DNA of 36,367 nt, taken from Chloroflexota bacterium. GTDB lineage: Bacteria > Chloroflexota > Dehalococcoidia > JACPPY01. The notes beneath the pieces were generated by a model. That model was not told where the DNA came from and did not search any database. It saw only the letters and a list, made by a program, of their open reading frames with translations. The stretch is from positions 1 through 36,367 of the forward strand of contig JACPPY010000010.1 of assembly GCA_016190755.1 (NCBI GenBank), read 5' to 3'. Shown in pieces: positions 18,940 to 28,898 of this stretch. Both the position numbers and the translations under genes were made by a program. Each line of letters starts with the position of its first letter. The first letter of the stretch is position 1.

Positions 18940-19045
18940 CTGGCTAAGGACTACGAGGCATTATAAGGAGACAGAAGAGGCTTTCATCTATCTGGCCACG
19001 GTATGTCTCAGGCTGCGCAGATTGGCCACTGCTCAGCCTCCATAA
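18940..19045 (+). pseudogene. Degraded C-terminal fragment of a DDE (IS5-like) transposase
   Basis: One frame reads LAKDYEAL*, the adjacent frame continues KETEEAFIYLATVCLRLRRLATAQPP*. Joined across a frameshift this resembles the usual transposase C-terminus (KDYE...SEAFIYLAM.RLMLRRL). Confidence 0.5.
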
Positions 19046-19061
19046 CTTCCCAGACACGCTC

Positions 19062-20015
19062 TTAGCCCACGGGCTGTTTTGCGTTTAACTGCCTGACCGG
19101 CCTGGCCTCAATATAGCCCCGGTACCCCAGTGGTTCCAGTTGGAACCTCGGTCCGTCTTCGTCCGCCCAGGCAAAGCCGTAAAGCCCTGGATCGTAGGTC
19201 TTCATCACCTCCCAGAGGTTTCCGATCGCCTGCTCAAACTTGTCATCATCGTACGGTTGGCCCTGAAAGACCATCATCTTGCACGGCGGCAGGTCGATCA
19301 TCTCGAATCCCTCCGGGACTTCACCTGCGTAGTCGGCCGACACTTCGACTCCCTGAGCATACACTGAAGTGCCAGGTCGACGCAGGTTTTCTGGCAGCCA
19401 CATTCCCATGGGCTCATACAATGCGTCCTTAATTCCGGTAAGGACATCCCATACATCACACCCGACTTCCTGGCAGTACTCAAAGTAATGTGTTGCCTTG
19501 ACACCTCGTTTCAATATCAGCTTCCTCTCTGGACGGTCGATCACCTGGACAAAGACGGAGCAGGTACTTGGCTTATCAGTCATGTTATCTTCTCCCTTTT
19601 GTATCTTGAGGTAGTAATCACTGATGCGGCTGGGCATAAAGAGCTTTAGAGGCGGCCTGTTTTTGCTGTAGTGCCTGGGGCTCATGCCGAACTGTTTGGA
19701 AAAGGCCCTGGTGAAGCCCTCATGTGAATCGAAGACGAAGTCAAGCGCTACATCTATGATCCTGACGTCCTTGCCCCTGAGTCTGAGGGCCGCCCGGGAC
19801 AGCCGAACTGTTCGGATGTAATCGAAAGGTGTCTTGCCGGTCAATTCCTTGAAGATTCTCGCGGAATGCCACGGAGAATACCCTCCGGCCCGTGCGAGCT
19901 TGCGCAGGGTGATAGGCTCCGTCGCATGCTGCTCTATATAGTCCTGCATACGCTGGACCGCTCTTATCTTGTCCCAGCTTTGCGTGTTCTCACCTCCTTG
20001 TCGAGTATGCCACAC
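19062..20015 (-). CDS. AraC-family regulator with GyrI-like effector-binding domain
   Basis: MQDYIEQHATEPITLRKLARAGGYSPWHSARIFKELTGKTPFDYIRTVRLSRAALRLR...GFTRAFSKQFGMSPRHYSK; C-terminal half VQVIDRPERKLILKRGVKATHYFEYCQEVGCDVWDVL.... Confidence 0.88.
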   Translation of the reverse strand: MWHTRQGGENTQSWDKIRAVQRMQDYIEQHATEPITLRKLARAGGYSPWHSARIFKELTGKTPFDYIRTVRLSRAALRLRGKDVRIIDVALDFVFDSHEGFTRAFSKQFGMSPRHYSKNRPPLKLFMPSRISDYYLKIQKGEDNMTDKPSTCSVFVQVIDRPERKLILKRGVKATHYFEYCQEVGCDVWDVLTGIKDALYEPMGMWLPENLRRPGTSVYAQGVEVSADYAGEVPEGFEMIDLPPCKMMVFQGQPYDDDKFEQAIGNLWEVMKTYDPGLYGFAWADEDGPRFQLEPLGYRGYIEARPVRQLNAKQPVG

Positions 20016-20228
20016 AGGGCTGGATTCTTCTTGACATGTTTTGCCAAGAATTGGCGGTCGGCTGACATGGACTTCGGTCGAGATACCGCCGGTGCGCGAG
20101 TATCTGCCCTTCGCAGATACTTCAACAACTTGTAGGCCGCCATTATACAGACATCGGAGTGTTTACCGTCGTCCCCACGTACGTGGGAGCACGGGATTGA
20201 GTTCGTACAACGATATCAGTTTTGCGCG

Positions 20229-20630
20229 TTATCTGATTATGAAGGGAACGAATATGGCAATGAGGCCGGTAAACAGCACTGCGAGGATGAACAGGTTGTA
20301 TCTGAGAGAATAGTCACTCAGCAGCGATGGGTCATAATACCCTTCCACGCCCTGGTCTTTGTACATTTTCAGAAGGCCATTCAGCAGCTTCTTCCTCATT
20401 TGCCTGCCCCGGATTAACCCAAGTTCGGCCACGAAGTTTACCACCAATATGAGAGCAACAAAGGTGAACATGACTATCGTTTGGGTGCCACCTCCATTTG
20501 AAGAGGCAATACCAGAATTAACGCCCAGCGTTATCAGGTTCAACAAAATCGCCGTGAGAACGAAGATAGTGTCGGTCCGCGTGTTTGCCCCCAGTTCGCT
20601 GATAATATGTTCATGGACTCGTTCTATCAT
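20229..20630 (-). CDS. Small membrane protein of unknown function
   Basis: MIERVHEHIISELGANTRTDTIFVLTAILLNLITLGVNS..., three hydrophobic segments; likely start 20630 within ORF 20229-20756. Confidence 0.6.
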   Translation of the reverse strand: MIERVHEHIISELGANTRTDTIFVLTAILLNLITLGVNSGIASSNGGGTQTIVMFTFVALILVVNFVAELGLIRGRQMRKKLLNGLLKMYKDQGVEGYYDPSLLSDYSLRYNLFILAVLFTGLIAIFVPFIIR

Positions 20631-20674
20631 CTTTGTTTTCCTTTTGGCGTATTCACTGTTAGTGCAGACAGGTA

Positions 20675-21181
20675 CTATTCCCTCCCGAAGCGAAGAAAAA
20701 CGATAATGAATCCGGCAAGCACTAGGGCGCCTATTCCAGCCCCTACCCATAGCCATAAGGAAATGCCGCCTTTGACCCTCAGAAAAGTGGAGGTGACCGC
20801 ACGTGTCTGGTCGGCCTCCGCAAGCAGGGTGATCGTTGCGTCCCCCTTACTGGTATTACGGCCGGGAACGATATGTACGTCGACTGCCTGGGAGCTACCG
20901 GCGCTCAGGTGACTAATGCTGTCAGGCACGAAACTTGTCTGCCATCCTTGAGGTGCAGAGGCATTGAACCTGATATTGGATATGGCCGTGTTGCCGTTGT
21001 TCTTCACTTCCATGAACAGCAGGACGTTTTCCCCCGGGGCCAGTTCCTTGTAATACTCGGAAAGCAGCCTGATAGTAAGGTCGACCTTGTTTTCCTGTGC
21101 CAGTACCGGCCTGAATGACGATAGGGAACTCATGAGAAGCATTGCAAGTAGCGCCGGTCGAACGATTTTGCCGAGGGTCAT
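20675..21181 (-). CDS. Secreted NEW3-like (alpha-galactosidase-associated) domain protein with C-terminal TM anchor
   Basis: Signal peptide; ELAPGENVLLFMEVKNNGNTAISNIRFNASAPQGWQTSFVPDSISHLSAGSSQAVDVHIVPGRNTSKGDATITLLA; TM LWLWVGAGIGALVLAGFIIVFL. Confidence 0.75.
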   Translation of the reverse strand: MTLGKIVRPALLAMLLMSSLSSFRPVLAQENKVDLTIRLLSEYYKELAPGENVLLFMEVKNNGNTAISNIRFNASAPQGWQTSFVPDSISHLSAGSSQAVDVHIVPGRNTSKGDATITLLAEADQTRAVTSTFLRVKGGISLWLWVGAGIGALVLAGFIIVFLRFGRE

Positions 21182-21211
21182 ACCTACATCATACCTGACA
21201 GGCTTGGGCGG

Positions 21212-22267
21212 CTATTGGCCCGTCAGTTTCTGGACTTCGGACATGAAGGTCTCGATGAGGTCTTCCTCGGGCACGGTGCGCAGCAGCTTGCCTTTGAGGA
21301 AGATGGCCCCTTTGCCTTTGCCGCCGACGATGCCGATATCAGCGTCCTTGGCCTCGCCCGGACCGTTGACGCCGCAGCCCATTACGGCAACTTTTATCGG
21401 TCGGCCCACGGTAGCCATCCTTCGCTCCACTTCCTGCGCTAGCTCCACCAGGTCCACCTGGCACCGGCCGCAGGTGGGGCAGCTCACCATCGTCGGGCCG
21501 CGGTCGCGGAGCGCGAGGCTCTTGAGTATCTCGTAGGCTACGACGACCTCTTCCCTGGGGTGTCCGGTGAGGGATATACGTATAGTATCTCCCAGGCCCA
21601 TGTACAGCATTGTGCCCACTCCTACCGCGCTCCGTATTGAACCGCGCTGCGGAGTGCCGGCCTCGGTTATGCCCAGGTGCAGCGGGTAGGGTATCTTGTC
21701 TGCAATGGCCCTGTAGGCCTCGATGGTGGTTGGCACATCAAAGGCCTTCAGCGACACTTTTACCAGGCTAAAGTCTAGGGCCTCTAGCAGGCGTATCTCC
21801 TGCATTGCGGCCCCGACCATCCGCTCTACGATGGGGAGGCCGCCGTCGGGCGCCGGTGGCAGGCTGCCGGAATTGACGCCCACGCGTATAGGCACGTTGC
21901 GTTCCCGTGCGGACAGCACCACCCGCTTGATGTGCTCCCGGTCGCGTATATTGCCCGGGTTCAGGCGCAGGCCGTCCACGCCTGCTTCAAGGGCTGCCAG
22001 CGCCAGCCGGTGGTCGAAATGGATGTCCGCTATGAGCGGTATGGAGATGTTTTTCTTTATCGCGCCCAGAGCACCGGCCGCTTCGGCGTCAGGAACGGCC
22101 ACGCGCACGATCTCGCAGCCGCATTCCTCCAGCTCCTTGATCTGGGCCACGGTGGCCTTAACATCCGAGGTGAACGTCTTGGCCATGGACTGGACGACGA
22201 CCGGGGAATCGCCGCCGATCAGAACCCCGCCCACGCTGATCTGCTGAGATATGCGCCTCTGCATCAT
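21212..22267 (-). CDS. ispG: 4-hydroxy-3-methylbut-2-en-1-yl diphosphate synthase
   Basis: RRISQQISVGGVLIGGDSPVVVQSMAKTFTSDVKATVAQIKELEECGCEIVRVAVPD, MVSCPTCGRCQVDL, VAVMGCGVNGPGEAKDADIGIVGGKGKGAIFLKG. Start set at the double Met overlapping the rseP end. Confidence 0.97.
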   Translation of the reverse strand: MMQRRISQQISVGGVLIGGDSPVVVQSMAKTFTSDVKATVAQIKELEECGCEIVRVAVPDAEAAGALGAIKKNISIPLIADIHFDHRLALAALEAGVDGLRLNPGNIRDREHIKRVVLSARERNVPIRVGVNSGSLPPAPDGGLPIVERMVGAAMQEIRLLEALDFSLVKVSLKAFDVPTTIEAYRAIADKIPYPLHLGITEAGTPQRGSIRSAVGVGTMLYMGLGDTIRISLTGHPREEVVVAYEILKSLALRDRGPTMVSCPTCGRCQVDLVELAQEVERRMATVGRPIKVAVMGCGVNGPGEAKDADIGIVGGKGKGAIFLKGKLLRTVPEEDLIETFMSEVQKLTGQ

Positions 22268-23325
22268 GGCATTAGCTGCTCCCCTTGCACTATGCGGACG
22301 ATATCGAGGTAGGTCACCAGGACCATGGCCGCAAGTATGACAGCAAAGCCGATGAGGTGCACCAGGTTCTCCTTCTCCGGAGGTATGCGCCTCCCGCGCC
22401 GCACCCATTCCAGCAACACGAAGACGAGCCTGCCGCCGTCAAGCGCGGGAAGAGGGAACAGGTTGAATATGCCCAGGTTTAAGCTTAGCAACGCACCGAA
22501 CCTGAGTAGCGGGCTGAGCCCTTCCCTGGCGATTTCACCTGTGACCTGGGCTATGCCCACCGGGCCCGTGACCTGTGGCGGCGTCTTGCGGACGAACCAG
22601 CTGACTACTTCATTCTTGAACAAAATCATCGTCTCCAGGGCCGTACGCGCGCCCTGTGGGAATGCCTGCCAGAAGGGACGCGACTGTGTGCTTACAGTTG
22701 TCCCCACAGGCTCAAGTACTATGCCCATGGCTCCCTGTCCAGCGGGAGGGTTCCACCTGGTCATGACAAGCGTTTCCCTGGTGCTGCCGTCCTGTCCCCG
22801 CAGCAGCAGCCTGACCTCCGACCCCAGCTTTAGCGCCACATTGTAGCCGACATCGCCCCGGTTCTGAATGCTGTCCCCTTCTATTTTCAGTATGGTATCC
22901 CCGGGCCGGACACCAGCCCGCTCCGCCGGCGAGCCCGTGGCGACGCTCTTCACGATGACCTGCTCACTCACCACCTGGTGAGGGACCATCAGGCTGACGG
23001 CCAGCAGCACCAGCGGTAGAAGCAAATTCATGGCGGAACCAGCCGTCAACACCATGAGTCGCACGCCAATGCTCTTGCCCGCCAGGCTGCCGGGCAACTT
23101 TGGGTCCTCCTCGCCCACCATTTTCACGAAACCGCCCAGCGGGATGGCGTTTATGGAGTAGACGGTCTCGCCGCGCTTGATCCCGAAGATGCGTGGCGGG
23201 AAGCCCAGGCCGAACTCCTTCACGGTAACGCCGGACAGCTTCGCCGTCACGAAATGCCCTAACTCGTGGGACACTATGAGCAGGGCCAGCAGGCCCAGGA
23301 ATATGAGCAGCGTAAAAGGTGTCAT
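22264..23325 (-). CDS. rseP: RseP/site-2 protease family zinc metalloprotease
   Basis: LLIVSHELGHFVTAKLSGVTVKEFGLGFPPRIFG, PDZ region, NLFPLPALDGGRLVFVLLE. Confidence 0.95.
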   Translation of the reverse strand: MTPFTLLIFLGLLALLIVSHELGHFVTAKLSGVTVKEFGLGFPPRIFGIKRGETVYSINAIPLGGFVKMVGEEDPKLPGSLAGKSIGVRLMVLTAGSAMNLLLPLVLLAVSLMVPHQVVSEQVIVKSVATGSPAERAGVRPGDTILKIEGDSIQNRGDVGYNVALKLGSEVRLLLRGQDGSTRETLVMTRWNPPAGQGAMGIVLEPVGTTVSTQSRPFWQAFPQGARTALETMILFKNEVVSWFVRKTPPQVTGPVGIAQVTGEIAREGLSPLLRFGALLSLNLGIFNLFPLPALDGGRLVFVLLEWVRRGRRIPPEKENLVHLIGFAVILAAMVLVTYLDIVRIVQGEQLMP

Positions 23326-24470
23326 AGCTTCTCGGCTCCGATTATGCTGGCAGCGTCTTCCCTCGCGCGAGCATCAGCCTCCATTATCTCCTGCAGCGAG
23401 GGGTGCTTGATGCCGGAATGGCGCCCCAGTACGGCCTCTACCAGGAGAGGTATGCCTGTGAAACCGATGCGTCCTTCCAGGAATGCGCCCACGGCCACCT
23501 CATCGGCGGCACAGAGGGCCGCCGGGTAGGTGCCTCCTTTCTTACCCGCTTCGATAGCCAGGGCCAGGCACGGGAAACGTCCCGTATCGGGTGTCTCGAA
23601 GCTCAGGCGCGCGGTCCGCGCGAAGTCCAAGCGCGGCACGTACTGAGCAGGAAGCCTGTCCGGGTAAGACAGCGCATGCTGTATGGGCAGGTGCATATCG
23701 GGATAGCTTAATTGGGCCTTCACGGACCCATCGACAAACTCGATCATGGAGTGGATCATGCTCTCCGGATGTATTACTACCTGTATGTTAGCGTACGGGA
23801 CGCTGAATAGCCAGTGCGCCTCGATGACCTCCAGTCCCTTGTTCATCAGCGTCGCGGAGTCTATCGTCACCTTTCGCCCCATTATCCAGGTGGGATGACG
23901 AAGGGCTTCGGCAGCGGTTACCTTGGCCAATTCGACAGCGGGCAGCCCGCGAAAAGGCCCCCCGGAGGCTGTCAGTATCAACCTCTCGATCTCGGCCTGC
24001 TCGCCGCGGAGGCACTGCCATATGGCGCTGTGCTCGCTGTCCACGGGCATTATGGATGCCCCTGTGTGCTTCGCCTCGGCGGTCGCCAGGTCTCCTGCCA
24101 TTACCAGCACTTCCTTATTGGCCAGGGCGACGGGCTTTCCGGCGCGCAGCGCGGCAAAGCACGGTGAAAGTCCGGCTTTTCCCGAGGTGGCCACGACCAC
24201 GATATCCACATCCGGGTGGGCCGCTATCTCCTCCATGGGAGCGAACCGGGATTGAATCTGAGAGGAACGAGTGCGCCGCGGCGACTTGCGCTCCAGCGCA
24301 GTGGAATACACCAGTTCAGGCCGGAACTCGGCCACCTGCTGCTCTAACAGCTCAAGGTTGCCGCCCGCGGCGAGTCCTATGACCTTGAACCAGTCGGGGA
24401 AGTTCCTGGCTACATCCAAAGTCTGGCGGCCTATCGAGCCAGTGGAACCAAACACTGCGAGTCGTTTCAT
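23322..24470 (-). CDS. dxr: 1-deoxy-D-xylulose 5-phosphate reductoisomerase
   Basis: KRLAVFGSTGSIGRQTLDVARNFPDWFKVIGLAAGGN, PVALANKEVLVMAGDL, PVDSEHSAIWQCLRGE, ILTASGGPFRG, HPTWIMGRKVTIDSATLMNKGLEVIEAHWLF. Confidence 0.97.
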   Translation of the reverse strand: MKRLAVFGSTGSIGRQTLDVARNFPDWFKVIGLAAGGNLELLEQQVAEFRPELVYSTALERKSPRRTRSSQIQSRFAPMEEIAAHPDVDIVVVATSGKAGLSPCFAALRAGKPVALANKEVLVMAGDLATAEAKHTGASIMPVDSEHSAIWQCLRGEQAEIERLILTASGGPFRGLPAVELAKVTAAEALRHPTWIMGRKVTIDSATLMNKGLEVIEAHWLFSVPYANIQVVIHPESMIHSMIEFVDGSVKAQLSYPDMHLPIQHALSYPDRLPAQYVPRLDFARTARLSFETPDTGRFPCLALAIEAGKKGGTYPAALCAADEVAVGAFLEGRIGFTGIPLLVEAVLGRHSGIKHPSLQEIMEADARAREDAASIIGAEKL

Positions 24471-24471
24471 A

Positions 24472-25269
24472 TCACGTCAATATGACATAATAGTATACCA
24501 CCAGGCCGGACAGCAGTATGCTGTCTGCCCGGTCCAGTATACCGCCATGTCCGGGCATGATGCGGCCCGAGTCCTTGGCGCCCAGCCCTCGCTTGAACAT
24601 CGACTCCACCAGGTCCCCCAACTGCGCGGCGACGCCGATGACGAGGCCGAGCAGCAATGCCTGCCAGATGAGCAGCGGCAGGTCGAGCAGGAGACTGAGA
24701 ACAACGGAGGCTATTAGCGCCCCGGCCAGCCCTGCGGCGGCGCCTTCCCATGTCTTCTTGGGGCTCACCTGCGGCGCCATCTTGTGGCGGCCCCAGGCGC
24801 GTCCCACCAGGTATGCGGCGGTGTCCGTGGCGAAGGTGGTGAACAACGCCAGTATTACCCATACGAGGCCATCCTGCAGGCCACGGAGGGCTACCAGGTA
24901 CCGGGCCAGCCACCCTATATACAACGCGCCCGCCAGCGTCCAGGCCAGTGCAAGAGCAGACCCCTCTTTTTGCCTCCTGGACAGGAGCCATACGAAAGAT
25001 GCCACGAGACCAAGGCTGGTGATAAGAACCGCTGCCCTGTCCGGGTTGGCGCCCATGAGCGGGCTCAGTATCAGCAGTGCCGTCCAGATACAACCGAGCG
25101 CAACGAATGGACGTGTGCCCGAGTGGCGGACCATGATGTAGAACTCCATTGCCCCGGCTATGCCCGCAATGGCAACGAAGGCCGCCCAGATACGTACGCC
25201 GCCGAGGAACAACACCAGAAGCAGTATTGCGATACCAACACCAGCGGAAACCAGCCTCTGGCGAAGCAA
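24472..25269 (-). CDS. cdsA: Phosphatidate cytidylyltransferase
   Basis: Multi-TM; C-terminal signature QLGDLVESMFKRGLGAKDSGRIMPGHGGILDRADSILLS. Confidence 0.95.
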   Translation of the reverse strand: MLRQRLVSAGVGIAILLLVLFLGGVRIWAAFVAIAGIAGAMEFYIMVRHSGTRPFVALGCIWTALLILSPLMGANPDRAAVLITSLGLVASFVWLLSRRQKEGSALALAWTLAGALYIGWLARYLVALRGLQDGLVWVILALFTTFATDTAAYLVGRAWGRHKMAPQVSPKKTWEGAAAGLAGALIASVVLSLLLDLPLLIWQALLLGLVIGVAAQLGDLVESMFKRGLGAKDSGRIMPGHGGILDRADSILLSGLVVYYYVILT

Positions 25270-25277
25270 GCCTAGTC

Positions 25278-26093
25278 CTACTCTTCCGAGTCGGGCTTAT
25301 GCCCGCTCAACCCGCCGTAGCGCCGCTCCCGCTGACTGTAGGCGAGGAGGGCCTTGTCGATATCTTCCTTGCCGAAGTCCGGCCAGAAAGTGGGCGTGGA
25401 GTAGTACTCGCTATAGGCGCTCTGCCACAGCAGAAAGTTGCTCAACCGCATCTCACCGCCGGTACGTATGACAAGGTCAGGGTCGGGCAACCCCGCGGTA
25501 TACAGGTGCCGTGACAGCACGGCCTCATCTATGTCCTCAGGCCGCAGGCCTTCGGCGACTATACGCCGCACAGCATCCAGTATCTCGGCCCTGCCTCCGT
25601 AGTTGAAGGCTATGCTCACGATCATTGCGCTGTTGTCTTTAGTTATCTCCAGCGCTTTTCTCACACGTTCCCGTATGCCGCTCGATATGCCGTCCAGCGT
25701 GCCCAAGTGGCGTAGCTTCACGCCCCTGTCACGCAGCGCCGCCGACTCGCGATCAATGACGTCGCTGAGTATGCGGAGCAGGCCATCCACCTCAGCCCTC
25801 GGCCGGGCCCAGTTCTCCGTCGAGAAGGCATACAGTGTCAGGCACTTGATGTTGTACTGGGAGAAGACGTCGATCACGCGGCGCAGGTTGTCAGTCCCAG
25901 CGCGGTGGCCTTTCAACCGGGGTAGGCCGCGGAGCTGCGCCCACCTGCCGTTGCCGTCCATGATAATAGCAACGTGCTTGGGCAGCGTGGTCAATTGGAT
26001 AACGCCCTGCTGGTCCGGGTGGGCAGCTTGCCCATCCAGAAGCTGAGGCGCTTCCGACACCGGTTGCGCTGGCTTGTTGAGGAAAGTTGTCAT
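25278..26093 (-). CDS. uppS: Isoprenyl (undecaprenyl) diphosphate synthase
   Basis: PKHVAIIMDGNGRWAQLRGLPRLKGHRAGTDNLRRV, LTLYAFSTENWARP, DPDLVIRTGGEMRLSNFLLWQSAYSEYYSTPTFWPDF. Confidence 0.97.
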   Translation of the reverse strand: MTTFLNKPAQPVSEAPQLLDGQAAHPDQQGVIQLTTLPKHVAIIMDGNGRWAQLRGLPRLKGHRAGTDNLRRVIDVFSQYNIKCLTLYAFSTENWARPRAEVDGLLRILSDVIDRESAALRDRGVKLRHLGTLDGISSGIRERVRKALEITKDNSAMIVSIAFNYGGRAEILDAVRRIVAEGLRPEDIDEAVLSRHLYTAGLPDPDLVIRTGGEMRLSNFLLWQSAYSEYYSTPTFWPDFGKEDIDKALLAYSQRERRYGGLSGHKPDSEE

Positions 26094-26187
26094 AATGGAC
26101 AGTGAAACAAGTATTCAAACCCTCACGTGCCGCAAATCCTTGTGGCGCATGACGGGAAAACGAACGGACAGTGTCCGTGTGGAGCCG

Positions 26188-26745
26188 TTAGGACTCCAGT
26201 AGCTCCGCTTCTTTCGTCTCGCCTATTTTGGACGTTTGGGCGATAAAGCTATCGGTTACCTTCTGCAACTGCACGTTGACGCGATTATGCTCGTCCTGCG
26301 ATATCTCCTTATTCTTCTCCTGCGTGCGCAGCGTCTCCACCGCATCACGCCTGATGTTGCGCAGCGCCACCTTGGCTTCCTCGACCCTCTTCCTGACGAG
26401 CCGAACCAGTTCCTTCCGTCGCTCCTCGCTTAGCGGAGGTATCGGCAACCTTATCACGCTGCCGTCATTGGAAGGTGTCAGGCCGAGGTCGGACTTCATT
26501 ATGGCCTTCTCCAGTGTTGAGAGAATCGACCGGTCGTAAGGCTGTACTACGAGAAGCCTGGGCTCGGGCGCAGACACGCCGGCGATTTGGTTTACCGGCG
26601 TAGGCACACCGTAGTAGTCGACCTTCACGTTCTGGAGAAGCGCAGGTGAAGCCCGCCCTGTCCTGATACCCGCCAGGTCGCGCTTCAGTATCTCGACAGC
26701 CTTCTGCATCTTGGACTCGGTCTCAGGTAACACACCGTCAGCCAT
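26188..26745 (-). CDS. frr: Ribosome recycling factor
   Basis: MQKAVEILKRDLAGIRTGRASPALLQNVKVDYYGVPTPVNQIAGVSAPEPRLLVVQPYD. ORF track extends to 26859. Confidence 0.96.
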   Translation of the reverse strand: MADGVLPETESKMQKAVEILKRDLAGIRTGRASPALLQNVKVDYYGVPTPVNQIAGVSAPEPRLLVVQPYDRSILSTLEKAIMKSDLGLTPSNDGSVIRLPIPPLSEERRKELVRLVRKRVEEAKVALRNIRRDAVETLRTQEKNKEISQDEHNRVNVQLQKVTDSFIAQTSKIGETKEAELLES

Positions 26746-27473
26746 TATTCCACCTCGCTTGAGACAGTAGTACCTATGTTCTCGCCTGCTACAGCCCTTT
26801 GTATAGTATCGGGCGCAGTGATATCGAATACGATTATGGGCAGATTGTTCTCCATGCACAACGATAGGCTGGTGGCATCCATGACTTCAAGACGCATCTC
26901 CAGCGCCTGCATATGGGTTATGCGGTTGAACCTTTTTGCCTTGGGGTTAAGGCGAGGGTCGGAGTCATATACCCCATCCACGCCATTCTTGGCCATGAAC
27001 AGCGCATCTGCCCCTATCTCTATGGCGCGCAGCGCCGCGGCGGTATCCGTGGTCATATACGGATTGCCCGTACCGCCGGCGAAGATCACCACGCGGCCCT
27101 TCTCCATGTGACGTATGGCGCGCCGCCTGATATAGGGTTCCGCCACGGCCTGGATAAGTATCGCGCTCTGCGTGCGTGTGTCCACGCCCATGTGCTCCAG
27201 GGAGTCTTGCAGCGCCAGGGCGTTTATGACGGTGGCGAGCATACCTGCGTAGTCCGCCGTCGCCCGGTCCATACCGTGAGCTGCCGCATCGCTGCCGCGC
27301 CAGATATTGCCACCGCCTATCACCACCGCCACATCCACGCCTTCTCCCCGGACATGCTTGATCTGGCGTGAGATGTTGCCCAGCATGTCGTAATCAATGA
27401 CCAACCCGCCTTGGCTTTGCAAGGACTCTCCGCTGATCTTCAGCAGGACTCGCTTATACTTCTCAGGTGGCAC
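26745..27473 (-). CDS. pyrH: UMP kinase
   Basis: [97 protein letters not shown]. Confidence 0.97.
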   Translation of the reverse strand: MPPEKYKRVLLKISGESLQSQGGLVIDYDMLGNISRQIKHVRGEGVDVAVVIGGGNIWRGSDAAAHGMDRATADYAGMLATVINALALQDSLEHMGVDTRTQSAILIQAVAEPYIRRRAIRHMEKGRVVIFAGGTGNPYMTTDTAAALRAIEIGADALFMAKNGVDGVYDSDPRLNPKAKRFNRITHMQALEMRLEVMDATSLSLCMENNLPIIVFDITAPDTIQRAVAGENIGTTVSSEVE

Positions 27474-27479
27474 GCTTTC

Positions 27480-27983
27480 CTAGCAGCCTATCTCGAATCT
27501 GGCAAACCTGCGTACTCGGATGTTCTCTCCAAGGGTGGCTACGGCCTGTTTGATGATCTCCTCAATGGTCTTGCTGGGATCCTTGATGAACGGTTGCTGC
27601 AGCAGACATGCCACAACCGGGTCCACCTGTGTATTCTCAGGTATATCCGCCGCAGATACATAGAGCGGGGATGTGGCCGTTATCTGCATGGCAAGGTCGT
27701 GGGCGAGTTGCCGGAACTGGTCCGTGCGGGCGACGAAGTCCGTCTCGCAGTTCAACTCGAGCATTGCGCCGACTTTTTGGCCCGTATGTATATAGCATTC
27801 TATGACGCCCTGGCCGGTGGCCCGGGTCGCTTTCTTCTCAGCCGAGGCGAAGCCCTTCTGCTTAAGGTCTTCGCAGGCCTTATCCATGTCGCCCTTCGCT
27901 TTTTCGAGGGCGGCCTTACAGTCCATCACTCCGGCGCCTGTGCGCTGGCGCAGCTCTTTCACTGCATCTACCGAGATGTTCAA
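27480..27983 (-). CDS. tsf: Elongation factor Ts (short form, 167 aa)
   Basis: ISVDAVKELRQRTGAGVMDCKAALEKAKGDMDKACEDLKQKGFASAEKKATRATGQGVIECYIHTGQKVGAMLELNCETDFVAR. Confidence 0.96.
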   Translation of the reverse strand: MNISVDAVKELRQRTGAGVMDCKAALEKAKGDMDKACEDLKQKGFASAEKKATRATGQGVIECYIHTGQKVGAMLELNCETDFVARTDQFRQLAHDLAMQITATSPLYVSAADIPENTQVDPVVACLLQQPFIKDPSKTIEEIIKQAVATLGENIRVRRFARFEIGC

Positions 27984-27998
27984 AATGTCCTCCTTGGG

Positions 27999-28898
27999 TT
28001 AAGCCTGCTTGGCTTCAGGTGGGGGAACCTCAGCCGGTTTGCTCTCCTCTGTTTTGGCCTCACTTGCGATGCTCTCTTCCGGTACCTGTGTCTCAGCTGG
28101 CGCTGCGGCAGGCTCCGCCTCCTCAGGAGCGAAGCTGTAGGTCTCGGAGGCCGCGGCGGCGGCGGCCACTCCTGCCTCCACTGGCTTGGCCACTTCTTCC
28201 TCGGTTTCCTTCCGAGAAGCCTTACCTTCGAGCACGGCGTCGGCTATCTTGGAGCAGATCAGCTTGATCGCCCTGATGGCGTCATCGTTGGCCGGTATGG
28301 GGTAGTCAATTGGCGTCGGGTCGCAGTTAGTGTCCACTATCGCGACTACCGGTACGTTCATTCGCTTCGCCTCGGCCAGCGAGATCTTGTCTTTCGTTGG
28401 GTCGACAAGGAAGATGGCGGAGGGTATCTCAGTCATCTGCTTGAACCCGCCCATGACTCGGTTGAGCCGCTGGATTTCTTTTTCCAGCTTCATTATTTCC
28501 TTCTTCGGCAAGCGCTGTAGCTCGCCCTTGGCATATTGGTCTTCCAAGCGCACCAGGTAGTCGATCCGCCTCTGTATGGTGCCGAAGTTAGTGAGCATAC
28601 CACCCAACCAGCGGATATTCACATATGGCATACCGCACCGGGTAGCCTCCTGCTGCATCGCCTCCTGGGCCTGTTTCTTGGTGCCTACGAACAGCATGTT
28701 GCCCCCGTTCGTAATCAGGTCTCGGACGAAGTCGCAGGCCTTCTGTAGCATGACAACGGTCTGCTGCAGGTCTATGATGTGTATTCCGTTGCGCTGGGTG
28801 AAGATGTAGGTCTTCATCTTCGGGTGCCAGCGGCTGGTCTGGTGGCCAAAATGGGCCCCGGATTCAAGAAGTTGTTTTATTGAACTGGATTCCGCCAA
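27999..28898 (-). CDS. rpsB: 30S ribosomal protein S2 with acidic/Ala-rich C-terminal extension
   Basis: [92 protein letters not shown]. Confidence 0.97.
   Translation of the reverse strand: MAESSSIKQLLESGAHFGHQTSRWHPKMKTYIFTQRNGIHIIDLQQTVVMLQKACDFVRDLITNGGNMLFVGTKKQAQEAMQQEATRCGMPYVNIRWLGGMLTNFGTIQRRIDYLVRLEDQYAKGELQRLPKKEIMKLEKEIQRLNRVMGGFKQMTEIPSAIFLVDPTKDKISLAEAKRMNVPVVAIVDTNCDPTPIDYPIPANDDAIRAIKLICSKIADAVLEGKASRKETEEEVAKPVEAGVAAAAAASETYSFAPEEAEPAAAPAETQVPEESIASEAKTEESKPAEVPPPEAKQA

Noticed and set aside
20171-20200. GTCCCCACGTACGTGGGAGCACGG resembles a type I-E CRISPR repeat
   Set aside because: Only one copy, no spacers and no cas genes in the window; treated as a lone palindrome (CCCACGTACGTGGG, 20174-20187).
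27411-28520. 369-aa + strand ORF
   Set aside because: Fully antisense to tsf and rpsB, low-complexity translation; shadow of GC-biased codon usage in strongly supported genes.
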